A DNA stretch of 64,000 bases. It comes from JAOAFX01 sp965649105. GTDB lineage: Bacteria; Hydrothermota; Tepidihabitantia; SM23-42; JAOAFX01. Under the pieces are notes generated by a model. It was not told the origin of the DNA. It worked only from the letters and a program-made list of their open reading frames with translations, and ran no database searches. Shown piece by piece: positions 10,201 to 19,165 of this stretch (the stretch's first letter is position 1; each line of letters begins with the position of its first letter). The stretch is taken from positions 39,532 to 103,531 of the forward strand of contig CBFGJP010000001.1 in the NCBI GenBank assembly GCA_965649105.1. Reading direction: 5' to 3'. The position numbers and the translations under genes were made by a program.

Positions 10201-10371
10201 CCCGGTCCAAACCCGGTTGGAATCATATACTGGCGCCGGCAATCTCACTGATGTGCCGGCATCGTTTGCCCTTAGAATCTCTATATTCTGAATCGTTATA
10301 TTCTCTTTTGCATATAATAGAATGAAAGAAGAAAACAGACATCCTATTAATAGTTTTTTGACTATCTTCAT
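7256..10371 (-). pseudogene. Large secreted multidomain protein with C-terminal sorting domain, broken
   Basis: One long gene of about 1035 codons is visible. It opens with an SD sequence (GGAGG) and a signal peptide (MKIVKKLLIGCLFSSFILLYA). The reading frame shifts near 9990, in a GC-rich GTGGCGGTGGGG run, into DVDGDEYTDIVTGH, an FG-GAP/VCBS-like repeat. It hits TAA at 9767, and the coding potential crosses another frame (IMRVLWSGSAWDTT) before resuming at 9715. A 706-codon stretch then carries CARDB-like and choice-of-anchor beta-sandwich domains. A TGA at 7595 interrupts EMW-YIDDF, and the same frame continues to a FlgD/Por-type C-terminal domain (VIYNIAGQQV, WNGFDDNDRKLPNGVYF). At least three indels and one nonsense codon mean no full protein. 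Real decay is more likely than assembly error, but the latter remains possible. Confidence 0.8.
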
Positions 10372-10437
10372 ACATATAATACCTCCTCTCCTTTATATAA
10401 GTTTAACCATTTATAAATATCAATACTGCGATAATTC

Positions 10438-10465
10438 TTGACTTTTTCATAAAATTGCTTAATAT
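10438..10465 (+). promoter_or_regulatory. Promoter of the rsmI-hflX operon, leaderless type
   Basis: TTGACT (10438-10443), a 16-bp spacer and TAATAT (10460-10465). The ATG at 10472 follows after 6 nt, without a ribosome binding site. The -10 box is weaker than in the sister promoters. Confidence 0.6.
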
Positions 10466-10471
10466 TATATT

Positions 10472-11425
10472 ATGAAATTGCCTAAGGGCAGACCGATACT
10501 TGAGAATACACGTCTTGAATTTATCAATCTTGATAATGTATTGACGGCATCAAAGCGTGAAAGGGCACACCGTATTTCAGGATACATTTCTATTATTTAT
10601 CCCGAAATGGAAGAGTTAATATTCTTAAAACAGGGCGAACCATTCAATGCTGCAAGATTGAGTTTAAAAGAAAGAAATATAATTTCAATATCCGAGGTCA
10701 TTGAAAAGGCGAAAAAGGCAACTTCAGGGATTCTATCTGAATATGCAACAGATGAAATCCTGCTCAATATGATTATAACCTCAATCACAAACCAACCGAT
10801 AAAAGCGGGGATTGATCTCAATAGACTTCAACCCAAAATTCTTATAGATAAACTTAAGTCGACAAAATTTGATGGTTTTATATGGATAAAATCAGGCATT
10901 GAAGAATCTTTTATTGCCTTCAAACAGGGTGAACTACTGGGACTTTATGCCGCGGGAACCAATGAAAAAATTCAGGATGAAAAAACCGTTTTCAGCTATT
11001 TGACTAAACCAAATGTAAAAATATCAATCTTCGACCACATTGAAGTTATTGTACCGGTTCAAGCAACTCCTGCACAGGTTGAAATGTTTTGCAAAATAAT
11101 CTCAGCGATGCTGAGAAAATACGCAAGACCACTTGGCAACACAATGGTGCTTAAAACGGTCATTATGGCCAAAGCAACTGCCCAGAAAGAATATCCCTTC
11201 ATTAGCGAATTCCAGATTGATGCTGATTTCAATATTTCGGCAAAACTTGTCATTGAACCAAGGTTGCTTTCGCGCGGAATTGCCCGCTGGTTGGATTTAA
11301 TCTTCGAATCTTTTTCGACACTATTGGGCAAAGAAAGTGAAAATATCGCCAAAAAAGTCCTCAATGATTATCGTTTTGCCTTGATGTCTTTAAACTTTTT
11401 TGATTATACAAAATTAAAACTTTAA
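10472..11425 (+). CDS. Uncharacterised 317-residue cytoplasmic protein
   Basis: I do not recognise this with certainty. No signal peptide or membrane helix is seen. The segment DKLKSTKFDGFIWIKSGIEESFIAFKQGELLGLYAAG has the pattern of DUF4388/DUF2226-type domains (F-G-hydrophobic strand, then F-GEL-GA), and an earlier stretch (RISGYISIIYPEMEELIFLKQGEPFNAA) looks like a second, weaker copy. Two related domains followed by a helical C-terminus (EMFCKIISAMLRKYA; ESFSTLLGKESENIA) is therefore plausible. It is the first gene of an operon with rsmI; its TAA stop shares one base with the rsmI ATG. Confidence 0.6.
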   Translation: MKLPKGRPILENTRLEFINLDNVLTASKRERAHRISGYISIIYPEMEELIFLKQGEPFNAARLSLKERNIISISEVIEKAKKATSGILSEYATDEILLNMIITSITNQPIKAGIDLNRLQPKILIDKLKSTKFDGFIWIKSGIEESFIAFKQGELLGLYAAGTNEKIQDEKTVFSYLTKPNVKISIFDHIEVIVPVQATPAQVEMFCKIISAMLRKYARPLGNTMVLKTVIMAKATAQKEYPFISEFQIDADFNISAKLVIEPRLLSRGIARWLDLIFESFSTLLGKESENIAKKVLNDYRFALMSLNFFDYTKLKL

Positions 11426-12108
11426 TGCCCCTTTTTATAGTAGCGACTCCGATAGGGAATCTTGAAGATATAACTATCCGAGCAATAAAAACTCTAAATG
11501 AAGTAGATCTTATTGCTTGTGAAGATACAAGGCGGGCAAAGATAATTTTAAAAAAATATAATATTAAAAAGAGTCTGATTTCTTATTATGATCGAATCGA
11601 AAAAAAGAGAACACCAGAATTATTAAAATTATTAAATGAAGGGAAAAAAATTGCGCTCATCTGCAATGCGGGAACACCTTTAATATCGGATCCCGGTTAT
11701 GTTTTGGTTAAAGAAGCGGTTTCAAAAAACATCCCGGTAATCTCCGTGCCCGGTCCCTCAATACCCATCGCGGCACTTGTGGTCTCTGGATTACCAATTA
11801 ATCGTTTTATATTTGAAGGATTTCTACCGAAAAAGAAAAAACAGCGCGAAAAAATTTTTGAAGCATTAAAAACCGAAACAAGACCAGCGATAATATTAGA
11901 ATCACCACATCGAGTCATTAAAACGTTGAACGAGATGAGCGCGATCCTTCCGAATAGAAAAATCGTCCTTGTTCGTGAATTGACTAAATATTATGAAGAA
12001 ATTTTGAGGGGAACAATCGATGAGGTCTTAAAAAGTCTAAAGACTGATTGTGGAGAATTTACAATAATAGTTGCAGGTAAAGATGAAAAAGATAAAGGCA
12101 CTGTATAA
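11425..12108 (+). CDS. rsmI: 16S rRNA (cytidine1402-2'-O)-methyltransferase
   Basis: A 227-residue SAM-dependent methyltransferase of the tetrapyrrole-methylase fold, which modifies C1402 in the ribosomal P site. The N-terminus LFIVATPIGNLEDITIRAI and the following EVDLIACEDTR are diagnostic for RsmI. ALICNAGTPLISDPGY, VPGPSIPIAAL and GFLPKK complete the conserved blocks. Somewhat short compared with the usual 270-290 residues, as it lacks a C-terminal extension. The start overlaps the preceding stop (TAATG), implying translational coupling. Its end overlaps the next gene by 26 nt. Confidence 0.92.
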   Translation: MPLFIVATPIGNLEDITIRAIKTLNEVDLIACEDTRRAKIILKKYNIKKSLISYYDRIEKKRTPELLKLLNEGKKIALICNAGTPLISDPGYVLVKEAVSKNIPVISVPGPSIPIAALVVSGLPINRFIFEGFLPKKKKQREKIFEALKTETRPAIILESPHRVIKTLNEMSAILPNRKIVLVRELTKYYEEILRGTIDEVLKSLKTDCGEFTIIVAGKDEKDKGTV

Positions 12109-12667
12109 GAAAATCTTCCTTTTACCGATTGTAAATCTCTTTATAAAATTAAATATTGCGCCCAACATTATCACAATATTGAGTTTTATTATCGCAATAT
12201 TTGCCTTTTTTGCTTATCAAAATGGCGTTTTCTGGCTCGGTGGCATTATTTTATTTTTCAGCAGTATCCTTGATACATTTGATGGCGAAATTGCTCGTCA
12301 GACAAATCGGGTCACAAAATTTGGCGGATTTTTGGATTCAACGCTTGACCGGGTGAATGAATTTTTAGTTTATCTTGGATTATTTTTTTACTATTATCAT
12401 CGTTTGGATTTCGTTCTTTACTGGATTCTATTTGCCCTGTTCGGTTCACTAATGGTCAGTTATACAAGGGCGCGAGGTGAAGGTGTTGGAATATCACCCC
12501 AGGTTGGCTTATTTGAACGATTTGTAAGACTATTATTTTTAATACTTGGCTCCTTTGGAGGACCTCAGATTATGATTTATGCTCTGATCGTTATTGCCGT
12601 AGGATCATTTATGACATCGCTCCAGCGTATTTTATATCTATTCAATAATTCAAAGTCTGCGGATTAG
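12083..12667 (+). CDS. CDP-alcohol phosphatidyltransferase family membrane enzyme
   Basis: A 194-residue integral membrane protein with the CDP-alcohol phosphotransferase signature DTFDGEIARQ, then GGFLDSTLDR (D-G-x2-A-R-x8-G-x3-D-x3-D). It has about six hydrophobic segments. Such enzymes transfer a phosphatidyl group from CDP-diacylglycerol to an alcohol in phospholipid synthesis. The acceptor (glycerol phosphate, inositol phosphate or other) cannot be determined. I take the ATG at 12083 rather than an upstream TTG at 12071. It sits inside the operon, overlapping rsmI and 5 nt before hflX. Confidence 0.85.
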   Translation: MKKIKALYKKIFLLPIVNLFIKLNIAPNIITILSFIIAIFAFFAYQNGVFWLGGIILFFSSILDTFDGEIARQTNRVTKFGGFLDSTLDRVNEFLVYLGLFFYYYHRLDFVLYWILFALFGSLMVSYTRARGEGVGISPQVGLFERFVRLLFLILGSFGGPQIMIYALIVIAVGSFMTSLQRILYLFNNSKSAD

Positions 12668-12672
12668 ATTAT

Positions 12673-13761
12673 ATGGAAAAGAAAGAACGGACTTTTCTCA
12701 TTGGAGTCAGCGATGGTAATTTAAAACGCTACGAATTAATCAAAGCGCTTGAAGAATTAGCCAATCTTACTCGCACTGCGGGTGGTGAGGTTGTTGAAAG
12801 TTTTATCCAGATCAGGGAAAAATTTAATCCGGCACTATTGATTGGAAAAGGGAAGGCGCAGGAATTGAGCAAACTCGCACAAGACTATAAAATTGACCTG
12901 CTGATATTCGATACTGAACTTTCGGGTATTCAGATAAGAAATATTGAATCTGAAACCGGAGTCAGGGTAATCGATCGCACAACTCTAATCCTTGATATAT
13001 TTGCCAAACATGCTCGCACCAGGGAAGCAAAATTACAGGTCGAAATGGCACAACTTGAATATCGTTTGCCCCGGCTTACGGGAAAAGGTTTAGAACTTTC
13101 AAGGCTTGGCGGGGGCATTGGAACAAGGGGTCCCGGAGAAAAAAAATTAGAAGTGGATCGTCGGAGAATAAAAGAAAGAATTGCAGTATTAAAAAAGGAA
13201 CTTAAAAAAATTGAATTATCTAAACAGGTACAGAGAAAACAACGCCGGAATTTTTATAAAGTATGCACAGTTGGATACACGAATGCAGGTAAGTCATCAT
13301 TAGTAAACGCCCTTACCAAAGGCAACCTACTTACTGCAGATTATCTATTTTCCACCCTTGATTCAAAAACATCCATTCTATTTTTACCACCAGATCACAA
13401 GGTTCTGTTCAGCGATACCGTTGGTTTTTTAAGAAAATTGCCTCATAGTTTGATTGCCTCTTTTCACGCAACACTCGCGGAAGTGCTTGAGGCGGATTTA
13501 TTGATTCATATCGTTGATGCAACAGAAGATGATATTGAAGTAAAAATCAATACCGTGGAAGAAGTTTTAAAAGAAATTGGTGCTGAAAATAAACCAAAGA
13601 TTTTGGTTTTCAATAAATTAGATCGGCTCTTCAACGAGGAACGCATTCGATTGAGTGAAAAATATCCCAAGGCACTGTTCGTTTCGGCAAAAGAAAAAAT
13701 TGGTATTGAAGATTTAAAAAGATATTTAAATTCTTATTTTTTTGGTGAAAATTCCTGTTGA
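12673..13761 (+). CDS. hflX: Ribosome-associated GTPase HflX
   Basis: A 362-residue GTPase that binds and splits 50S/70S ribosomes, notably under stress. The N-terminal HflX domain is followed by the signature LGGGIGTRGPGEKKLE and a coiled-coil-like segment. The G domain carries G1 GYTNAGKSSLVNAL (from about residue 201), G3 DTVGFLRKLPHSLI, G4 NKLD and G5 SAKE. Length is slightly below the enterobacterial form, as the C-terminal domain is short. The stop codon TGA (13759-13761) lies inside the -35 box of the nadB promoter. Confidence 0.94.
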   Translation: MEKKERTFLIGVSDGNLKRYELIKALEELANLTRTAGGEVVESFIQIREKFNPALLIGKGKAQELSKLAQDYKIDLLIFDTELSGIQIRNIESETGVRVIDRTTLILDIFAKHARTREAKLQVEMAQLEYRLPRLTGKGLELSRLGGGIGTRGPGEKKLEVDRRRIKERIAVLKKELKKIELSKQVQRKQRRNFYKVCTVGYTNAGKSSLVNALTKGNLLTADYLFSTLDSKTSILFLPPDHKVLFSDTVGFLRKLPHSLIASFHATLAEVLEADLLIHIVDATEDDIEVKINTVEEVLKEIGAENKPKILVFNKLDRLFNEERIRLSEKYPKALFVSAKEKIGIEDLKRYLNSYFFGENSC

Positions 13762-13785
13762 CATTTAAAGAATTTTATATAGAAT
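13758..13785 (+). promoter_or_regulatory. Promoter of nadB, leaderless type, overlapping the hflX stop codon
   Basis: TTGACA (13758-13763), a 16-bp spacer and TAGAAT (13780-13785). The nadB ATG at 13792 follows after 6 nt with no Shine-Dalgarno sequence. The -35 box contains the hflX TGA. Confidence 0.75.
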
Positions 13786-13791
13786 CTTCTG

Positions 13792-15321
13792 ATGCCCAGA
13801 AAGGTAGATTTTCTGGTTGTGGGCTCCGGTGTTGCAGGTTTAACCTTTGCAACTAAGAGTGCAAAATACGGCAGTGTTCTAATCCTCACAAAGAAACATA
13901 AGGCAGAATCAAATACGAATTATGCACAAGGTGGAATTGCTGGTGTCTTTAGCAAGGATGATTCATTTGAAAGTCATATTGAAGACACTTTAAAAGCAGG
14001 AGACGGGTTATGCCATCGGGATGCAGTTGAGATAATGGTGAAAGAAGGTCCTTCCTTGATAAAAGAACTATATCACATGGGTTGCCGTTTTTCGGTGGAT
14101 AGTGAAGGGAATTTTGAACTCGGACAGGAAGGTGGACATTCACATCGTAGAATTGTCCATGCACGAGATTATACCGGGCAGGAAATCGAGCGGGTACTGA
14201 TTGAAGAAGCAAAAAAATATGATTTTACAATAAGCGAAAACGAAGTGGTTCTCGACCTGATTGTTCAGGATGGTGAATGTCTTGGTATTTATTACCTTGA
14301 TGTTGACACGCAACGAGTGGAAACGATATTTGCCAGTGCAACAGTTTTAGCAACAGGGGGAGTTGGTCAGGTATATGAACATACCACAAACCCACCAATC
14401 GCGACCGGGGATGGTATCGCAATGGCATTTCGAGTTGGTGCAGAAATAGCAAATATGGAATTTGTCCAATTCCATCCCACCGCAGTTTATAATATAAAAA
14501 TAGACGGCAGGTCGTTTTTAATATCCGAGGCGGTTAGGGGCGAAGGTGGGATTTTGAAAACACGGGCTGGTAAAGCGTTTATGAAGAATTACCACCCTCT
14601 TGAGAATCTTGCACCACGAGATGTGGTTGCTCGCGCCTGCGTTACTGAGATGATCAAAAACAACGACCCGTATGTGCTGCTTGATGTTACCCACCTCAAA
14701 CCGGATTATATAAAAAATAGATTCCCAACGATTTATGAAACCTGCCTGCGCTGGGGCATTGACATCACAAGGGAACCAATCCCAGTTGTTCCTGCAGCCC
14801 ATTATCTGTGTGGCGGGATAAAGGTAAACACCTGGGGTGAAACATCTATCAAAAGGTTATTTGCTCTTGGCGAATGTGCTTGTACCGGGGTTCACGGTGC
14901 AAATCGTCTCGCCTCGAATTCTCTACTCGAGGCACTTGTTTTTGCGACAAGGGCTGCAAAACGTGTTTCTCAAATCAAATCATTAAGGTTAAAAAAACAC
15001 CCCAAATTAAAACCATCGGTCAGCACGGGTCCGGATTTCAAGATTCAAATAAAACAATTGATGTCTCAATTTGTTAATGTTATTAGAACCGAAGCTGGAT
15101 TGAAAAAGGCGAGCGAAATGTTGAACGAATACAAAAAATATTTTGAGCCAGGTATTCATTTAAAAAATGCTGAATCTCGCAATATGATTGATGTCGCTTG
15201 GTTGATTGTAGAATCTTGTTTGATAAGAAAAGAATCGCGTGGGCTGCACTACATTATGGATTATCCCGAGAAGGATGACGATTTTTTAAGAGACACAGTT
15301 ATCCAGAGAATATCAATATGA
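13792..15321 (+). CDS. nadB: L-aspartate oxidase
   Basis: A 509-residue FAD flavoenzyme that oxidises L-aspartate to iminoaspartate, the first step of de novo NAD synthesis; it can use oxygen or fumarate. FAD-binding FLVVGSGVAGLTFA opens the protein, followed by NTNYAQGGIAGV, GGHSHRRIVHARDYTGQE, ATGGVGQVYEHTTNP, FVQFHPTA, ISEAVRGEGG and CTGVHGANRLASNSLLEALV. The order and the HFHPT-like motif separate it from succinate dehydrogenase flavoproteins. The C-terminal helical domain is present. NadA and NadC are not in this window. Confidence 0.93.
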   Translation: MPRKVDFLVVGSGVAGLTFATKSAKYGSVLILTKKHKAESNTNYAQGGIAGVFSKDDSFESHIEDTLKAGDGLCHRDAVEIMVKEGPSLIKELYHMGCRFSVDSEGNFELGQEGGHSHRRIVHARDYTGQEIERVLIEEAKKYDFTISENEVVLDLIVQDGECLGIYYLDVDTQRVETIFASATVLATGGVGQVYEHTTNPPIATGDGIAMAFRVGAEIANMEFVQFHPTAVYNIKIDGRSFLISEAVRGEGGILKTRAGKAFMKNYHPLENLAPRDVVARACVTEMIKNNDPYVLLDVTHLKPDYIKNRFPTIYETCLRWGIDITREPIPVVPAAHYLCGGIKVNTWGETSIKRLFALGECACTGVHGANRLASNSLLEALVFATRAAKRVSQIKSLRLKKHPKLKPSVSTGPDFKIQIKQLMSQFVNVIRTEAGLKKASEMLNEYKKYFEPGIHLKNAESRNMIDVAWLIVESCLIRKESRGLHYIMDYPEKDDDFLRDTVIQRISI

Positions 15322-15354
15322 AAATAACACATATAAAATAAAAAGGAAAGGAGC

Positions 15355-15636
15355 ATGCAATCAGGAGAAATTGAAGTTTTAATGGAGATTGGACAATCAT
15401 ATCTCTTAAATAAGGAGTATGATAAAGCAATAGCAAAATTTAGTGAAGCCTTAAAAATAAATTCCCATGACCCGGAATTATATTATTATCTGGGTCTGGC
15501 TTATGAACAATCGGGTAGATTAGAACAGGCAAAGGATATGTATTTAAAGGCGCTGGCGTTAGACCGGGGATTCTGCAATGCTGAAATAAGGTTATACGAA
15601 GTAAATAATAAAATTTCTCAGGAGAAGAAAATGTAG
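15355..15636 (+). CDS. Small TPR protein
   Basis: A 93-residue protein made of about two tetratricopeptide repeats (LMEIGQSYLLNKEYDKAIAKF then YYYLGLAYEQSGRLEQAKDMY) and a third incomplete helix. It has no signal peptide and is preceded by a clear AAAGGAG ribosome binding site 5-6 nt before the ATG. It probably acts as an adaptor; the partner is unknown. It ends 13 nt from a convergent MFS transporter gene. Confidence 0.75.
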   Translation: MQSGEIEVLMEIGQSYLLNKEYDKAIAKFSEALKINSHDPELYYYLGLAYEQSGRLEQAKDMYLKALALDRGFCNAEIRLYEVNNKISQEKKM

Positions 15637-15649
15637 GGTTAAATGTTTT

Positions 15650-16831
15650 TTACTTCTTTTCATCCGTTTTTATCAAGGCAATTAACAGTAGCGCTGCAAT
15701 AAAGGACAATAGCGCACCAAGAAAAAGAGCAACATTAAAACCAAATTTCTGCCAGAGATAGCCCATCATCAGGTTGGCGGGCAAAAGGGTAATACCCACA
15801 ACCGTGTGATAGAGGCCAAAAATTGTTCCCCTGTGTTCAGCACCTGTGAGGTCGGCCACAAATGCCCGGAGATTTCCTTCAGTAAAGCCATAATATAAGC
15901 CATAGATAATAAAAATTGGCCAGAGCAGAATAACTTTATCATTAAATGCAAGTGCGGAATAAGTAATGGCGTAGATAAAAAAGCCAAAGACTATTGTTTT
16001 TTTTCTACCGATGCGGTCGGAAATAATACCTGCCGGATAAGACCAGAGAAAATAAGATATGTTAAAAACAAGCCAGAGAATTGGTATCAATGGAAGAGCA
16101 AGGCCCAGTTCTTTTGCCCTCAAGATTAGAAATGCATCCGATGAATTGCCCAATGTAAATAAAATTATTATAAGAAAAAAAGTTCGCAGTTTTGGATGGA
16201 TTTCTTTAAAAGAGAATTTGAAAGTCTTTTTTGTTTCCGAAAGTATATCTGTCACCCCGAAAATAATAAACATAACGGCGATAAAACCAGGAATGAAAGC
16301 AATGACAAAGAGCAATCGATAATTCTGCGAAGATAGCGAAAGAATAAAAAATGCCAAAAGAGGTCCAAGAATTGCTCCCATTGTATCCATCGCCCGATGA
16401 AAACCATATGTCCTTCCATAAAATGCTGCCTTGGTAGATTCGGCAATCAATGCATCCCGCGGCGCTGTCCTTATGCCTTTGCCAAAACGATCGGCAAAAC
16501 GCACAATTAGTACATGCCAGCCTTGAGTGGCAAGGGCAAGCAATGGTTTGACGATTGCCGAAAAAGTGTAGCCGATAAAAATAAAAAGTTTTCTTTTTCG
16601 AAAACGGTCCGAGATATACCCAGAAAAAGTCTTTAAAATACTTGCGGTTGATTCCGCTATTGCCTCAACCAGACCAATAAATATCGGTTGTGCCTTCAAA
16701 ACTTCTTTTAAAAAGATTGGTATTATTGCATAAGACATCTCCGTGGAAAGATCGGTGAAAAGACTAACCAGACCAAGAATGAGGACATTGCGAGTAAGGA
16801 AAAATCTCAATCCGTTTTTTTTCTCATTCAT
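15650..16831 (-). CDS. MFS transporter
   Basis: A 393-residue major-facilitator permease with twelve hydrophobic segments in two halves. The loop between helices 2 and 3 reads GYISDRFRKRK, and the following block RFADRFGKGIRTAPRDALIAES is typical of one uncharacterised bacterial MFS subfamily. The second half has the matching SDRIGRKK loop. Substrate is unknown. It starts 3 nt after the stop of the small exported protein at 16835, so the two form an operon. Confidence 0.85.
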   Translation of the reverse strand: MNEKKNGLRFFLTRNVLILGLVSLFTDLSTEMSYAIIPIFLKEVLKAQPIFIGLVEAIAESTASILKTFSGYISDRFRKRKLFIFIGYTFSAIVKPLLALATQGWHVLIVRFADRFGKGIRTAPRDALIAESTKAAFYGRTYGFHRAMDTMGAILGPLLAFFILSLSSQNYRLLFVIAFIPGFIAVMFIIFGVTDILSETKKTFKFSFKEIHPKLRTFFLIIILFTLGNSSDAFLILRAKELGLALPLIPILWLVFNISYFLWSYPAGIISDRIGRKKTIVFGFFIYAITYSALAFNDKVILLWPIFIIYGLYYGFTEGNLRAFVADLTGAEHRGTIFGLYHTVVGITLLPANLMMGYLWQKFGFNVALFLGALLSFIAALLLIALIKTDEKK

Positions 16832-16834
16832 TGT

Positions 16835-17218
16835 CTATTTACGGAGATTAATTTCGACCGTGTCTACAACTCCCGATAGGGTTAAATACCAATACTGTCT
16901 GGGCCATCCAGGATTATCAACACTGTCTAATAAAACCGCAACAATCTGACTACCTTGATAACTTGATGTTCCGTAACAAACACTATCCATTTCAAAAAAT
17001 CCTGGGAACGAATCACCTGAATAACCGGTTGTCACAGGTCTGAATCTATAATAGCCTGTATCATCCGGTTTGATATCTCTTATGACCAAATTAAGCCCAT
17101 TAATACCGCTTGTATCATATTTTGCCCATCCATATAAATGAGTGAAATAAAGTTCTTCTTTTTTTGTGCAATCAAAAACAACGCCAGTAATTATTATGAA
17201 AAAAATAATCTTCTTCAT
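16835..17218 (-). CDS. Small exported protein, possible lipoprotein
   Basis: A 127-residue protein with an N-terminal membrane/signal segment (MKKIIFFIIITGVVFDC). The cysteine at residue 17 could be lipidated, but VFDC is not a good lipobox. The rest is beta-rich with SGINGLNLVIRDI, possibly a carboxypeptidase-regulatory-like or other small sandwich fold. No function is recognised. GGGAGG precedes the ATG, and a promoter of the TTGACT-N16-TAAAAT type lies upstream. Confidence 0.6.
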   Translation of the reverse strand: MKKIIFFIIITGVVFDCTKKEELYFTHLYGWAKYDTSGINGLNLVIRDIKPDDTGYYRFRPVTTGYSGDSFPGFFEMDSVCYGTSSYQGSQIVAVLLDSVDNPGWPRQYWYLTLSGVVDTVEINLRK

Positions 17219-17238
17219 AAAACCTCCCTATGCCCTTA

Positions 17239-17266
17239 ATTTTATCAAAGAAATTTCAAAAGTCAA
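17239..17266 (-). promoter_or_regulatory. Promoter of the 17218 gene
   Basis: On the minus strand, TTGACT (17261-17266), a 16-bp spacer and TAAAAT (17239-17244). A leader of about 14 nt with GGGAGG follows before the ATG at 17218. Confidence 0.7.
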
Positions 17267-17372
17267 GTTACCGGTATCTGTATTTCTCAATAACTTCTCT
17301 TTCGTAATTGAATAAACAACAAGAATGTGTTGCACAGATTTAAAAAGCAGTAGTTAAGATTGCTTAACAATA

Positions 17373-17400
17373 TTGACCCAGTGTGATTTCTGAATATAAT
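17373..17400 (+). promoter_or_regulatory. Promoter of iorAB, leaderless type
   Basis: TTGACC (17373-17378), a 16-bp spacer and a perfect TATAAT (17395-17400). The ATG at 17409 follows after 8 nt, with no ribosome binding site. Confidence 0.8.
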
Positions 17401-17408
17401 AATTCATT

Positions 17409-19163
17409 ATGAGCAATAAAAAAATACTTTCAGGAAATGAGGCGGTCGCAAGGGGTGCCTGGGAAGCAGGATGCCACTTTGCCGCTGCTTATCCGGGAAC
17501 TCCATCTACAGAAATTTTAGAGAATATAATAAAATACCCGGAGATCTATACCGAATGGTCGGTAAATGAGAAAGTAGCGCTTGAAGTTTGTGCAGGCGCA
17601 TCATTTGTTGGTGCGCGGGCTATCACGGCAATGAAACATGTAGGTCTGAATGTTGCTGCCGATCCGATGTTTACCCTTGGATATACTGGAGTGACCGGTG
17701 GACTTGTTATTGTCACCTGTGATGACCCGGGATTGTGGTCATCACAAAATGAACAGGATAACCGCCATTATGGAAGGCATGCCAAGATTCCTATTCTTGA
17801 ACCTTCGGACTCAAATGAGGCAAAGATATTTGCAAAAATGGCATTTGATTTATCTGAGCAATTTGACAGTGTATTTCTCTTGAGGCTGACAACCCGTATT
17901 TCACACTCATCAGGCATTGTTGAATTTGGAGAACGTCAAGAAGTTCCAGTAAAAGGCTACACAAAAAATATCAAAAAAAGGCTTGTTCTTCCTGCCCATG
18001 CTAGAATTCTCCATCAAGTTGTTGAAGAACGATTAAAAAAACTTGCTGAATATTCTGAAAAGTTTCCTTATAATAGGATTGAATGGGGCGAGAAGAACCT
18101 TGGGATAATAAGTTCCGGGATTGCCTATATGTATGCAAAAGAAGTCTTTCCCGATGCAAGTTTTTTGAAACTCTCATTCACATATCCCTTGCCAAGGAAT
18201 TTAATCAAAAAATTCGCACGGAAGATGAAACACTTACTTGTCATTGAAGAAGGTGACCCTATCCTTGAACAGGAAATTAAAGCAATGGGAATTAAGGTTA
18301 TCGGTAAAGATAAAATTCCTTTGTGCGGTGAACTCGATCCAACCGTGATAAAAAAGAGTTTCAATAAAAAAATTTATAAACCTCAATTGGAATTAAAAGA
18401 TGTACCCGAAAGACCTCCGGTCCTTTGTCCTGGTTGTCCCGAAAGAGGTGTATTTTATGTTATTAATAAATTGAAACTCACCGCGACTGGAGATATCGGC
18501 TGTTATACCCTCGGTGCCCTGCCGCCATTAAACGCAATGGATACCTGCATTTGTATGGGGGCATCGGTGACGAATGCACACGGAATGGATAAAGCCTTAA
18601 AAAAAGAGTTAAGCAAAAAACTTGTAGCAATCATTGGTGACTCTACCTTCTTCCATATGGGTATCACTGGATTGATAAATGCGGTATACAATAAAGGAAA
18701 TCTGCATCTGATAATTCTCGACAACTTAACCACCGCAATGACCGGACATCAACCCCATCCGGGAACCGGAAGACTCGCTCGGGGTGAAGAAGGTAAAAGA
18801 ATTCTACCAGAAGATGTTGCGCGTGGCTGTGGGGTTGAATTTGTCAGGGTTGTAGATCCAATGGATTTGAAACAAACAGAGCAGGCGATTAAAGATGCAA
18901 TAAATTTTGAAGGCGTAACAGTCCTTGTATTTCGCAGCCCCTGCATATTTTTGAAAAAACCAAAACCCTATCTTGCGGTAGACCCAGAAAAATGCAATGG
19001 CTGTAAACTCTGCTTGAGATTGGGGTGCCCGGCAATTATCATTAAAAATATAGCATCAAAAGAAAAACCGGTGGCATATATTGAACCAACACTTTGTAAC
19101 GGTTGTGATTTATGTCTTCAATTATGTCAGCATGATGCGATATATCCGTCAAAAAAGGAATAA
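17409..19163 (+). CDS. iorA: Indolepyruvate ferredoxin oxidoreductase, alpha subunit
   Basis: A 584-residue catalytic subunit that converts aryl pyruvates from aromatic amino acids to aryl-acetyl-CoA with reduction of ferredoxin. The order is the IOR one: an N-terminal pyrimidine-binding domain (GNEAVARGAWEAG; AAAYPGTPSTEI), a middle domain, then the thiamine-diphosphate domain (CPGCPERGVFYVI, GDIGCYTLGALPP, GDSTFFHMGITGL) and two C-terminal 4Fe-4S motifs (CNGCKLCLRLGCP and CNGCDLCLQLCQ). The first cluster has the usual three-plus-one Cys pattern with one extra residue. Oxygen-sensitive chemistry implies an anaerobe. Confidence 0.93.
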   Translation: MSNKKILSGNEAVARGAWEAGCHFAAAYPGTPSTEILENIIKYPEIYTEWSVNEKVALEVCAGASFVGARAITAMKHVGLNVAADPMFTLGYTGVTGGLVIVTCDDPGLWSSQNEQDNRHYGRHAKIPILEPSDSNEAKIFAKMAFDLSEQFDSVFLLRLTTRISHSSGIVEFGERQEVPVKGYTKNIKKRLVLPAHARILHQVVEERLKKLAEYSEKFPYNRIEWGEKNLGIISSGIAYMYAKEVFPDASFLKLSFTYPLPRNLIKKFARKMKHLLVIEEGDPILEQEIKAMGIKVIGKDKIPLCGELDPTVIKKSFNKKIYKPQLELKDVPERPPVLCPGCPERGVFYVINKLKLTATGDIGCYTLGALPPLNAMDTCICMGASVTNAHGMDKALKKELSKKLVAIIGDSTFFHMGITGLINAVYNKGNLHLIILDNLTTAMTGHQPHPGTGRLARGEEGKRILPEDVARGCGVEFVRVVDPMDLKQTEQAIKDAINFEGVTVLVFRSPCIFLKKPKPYLAVDPEKCNGCKLCLRLGCPAIIIKNIASKEKPVAYIEPTLCNGCDLCLQLCQHDAIYPSKKE

Positions 19164-19165
19164 AA

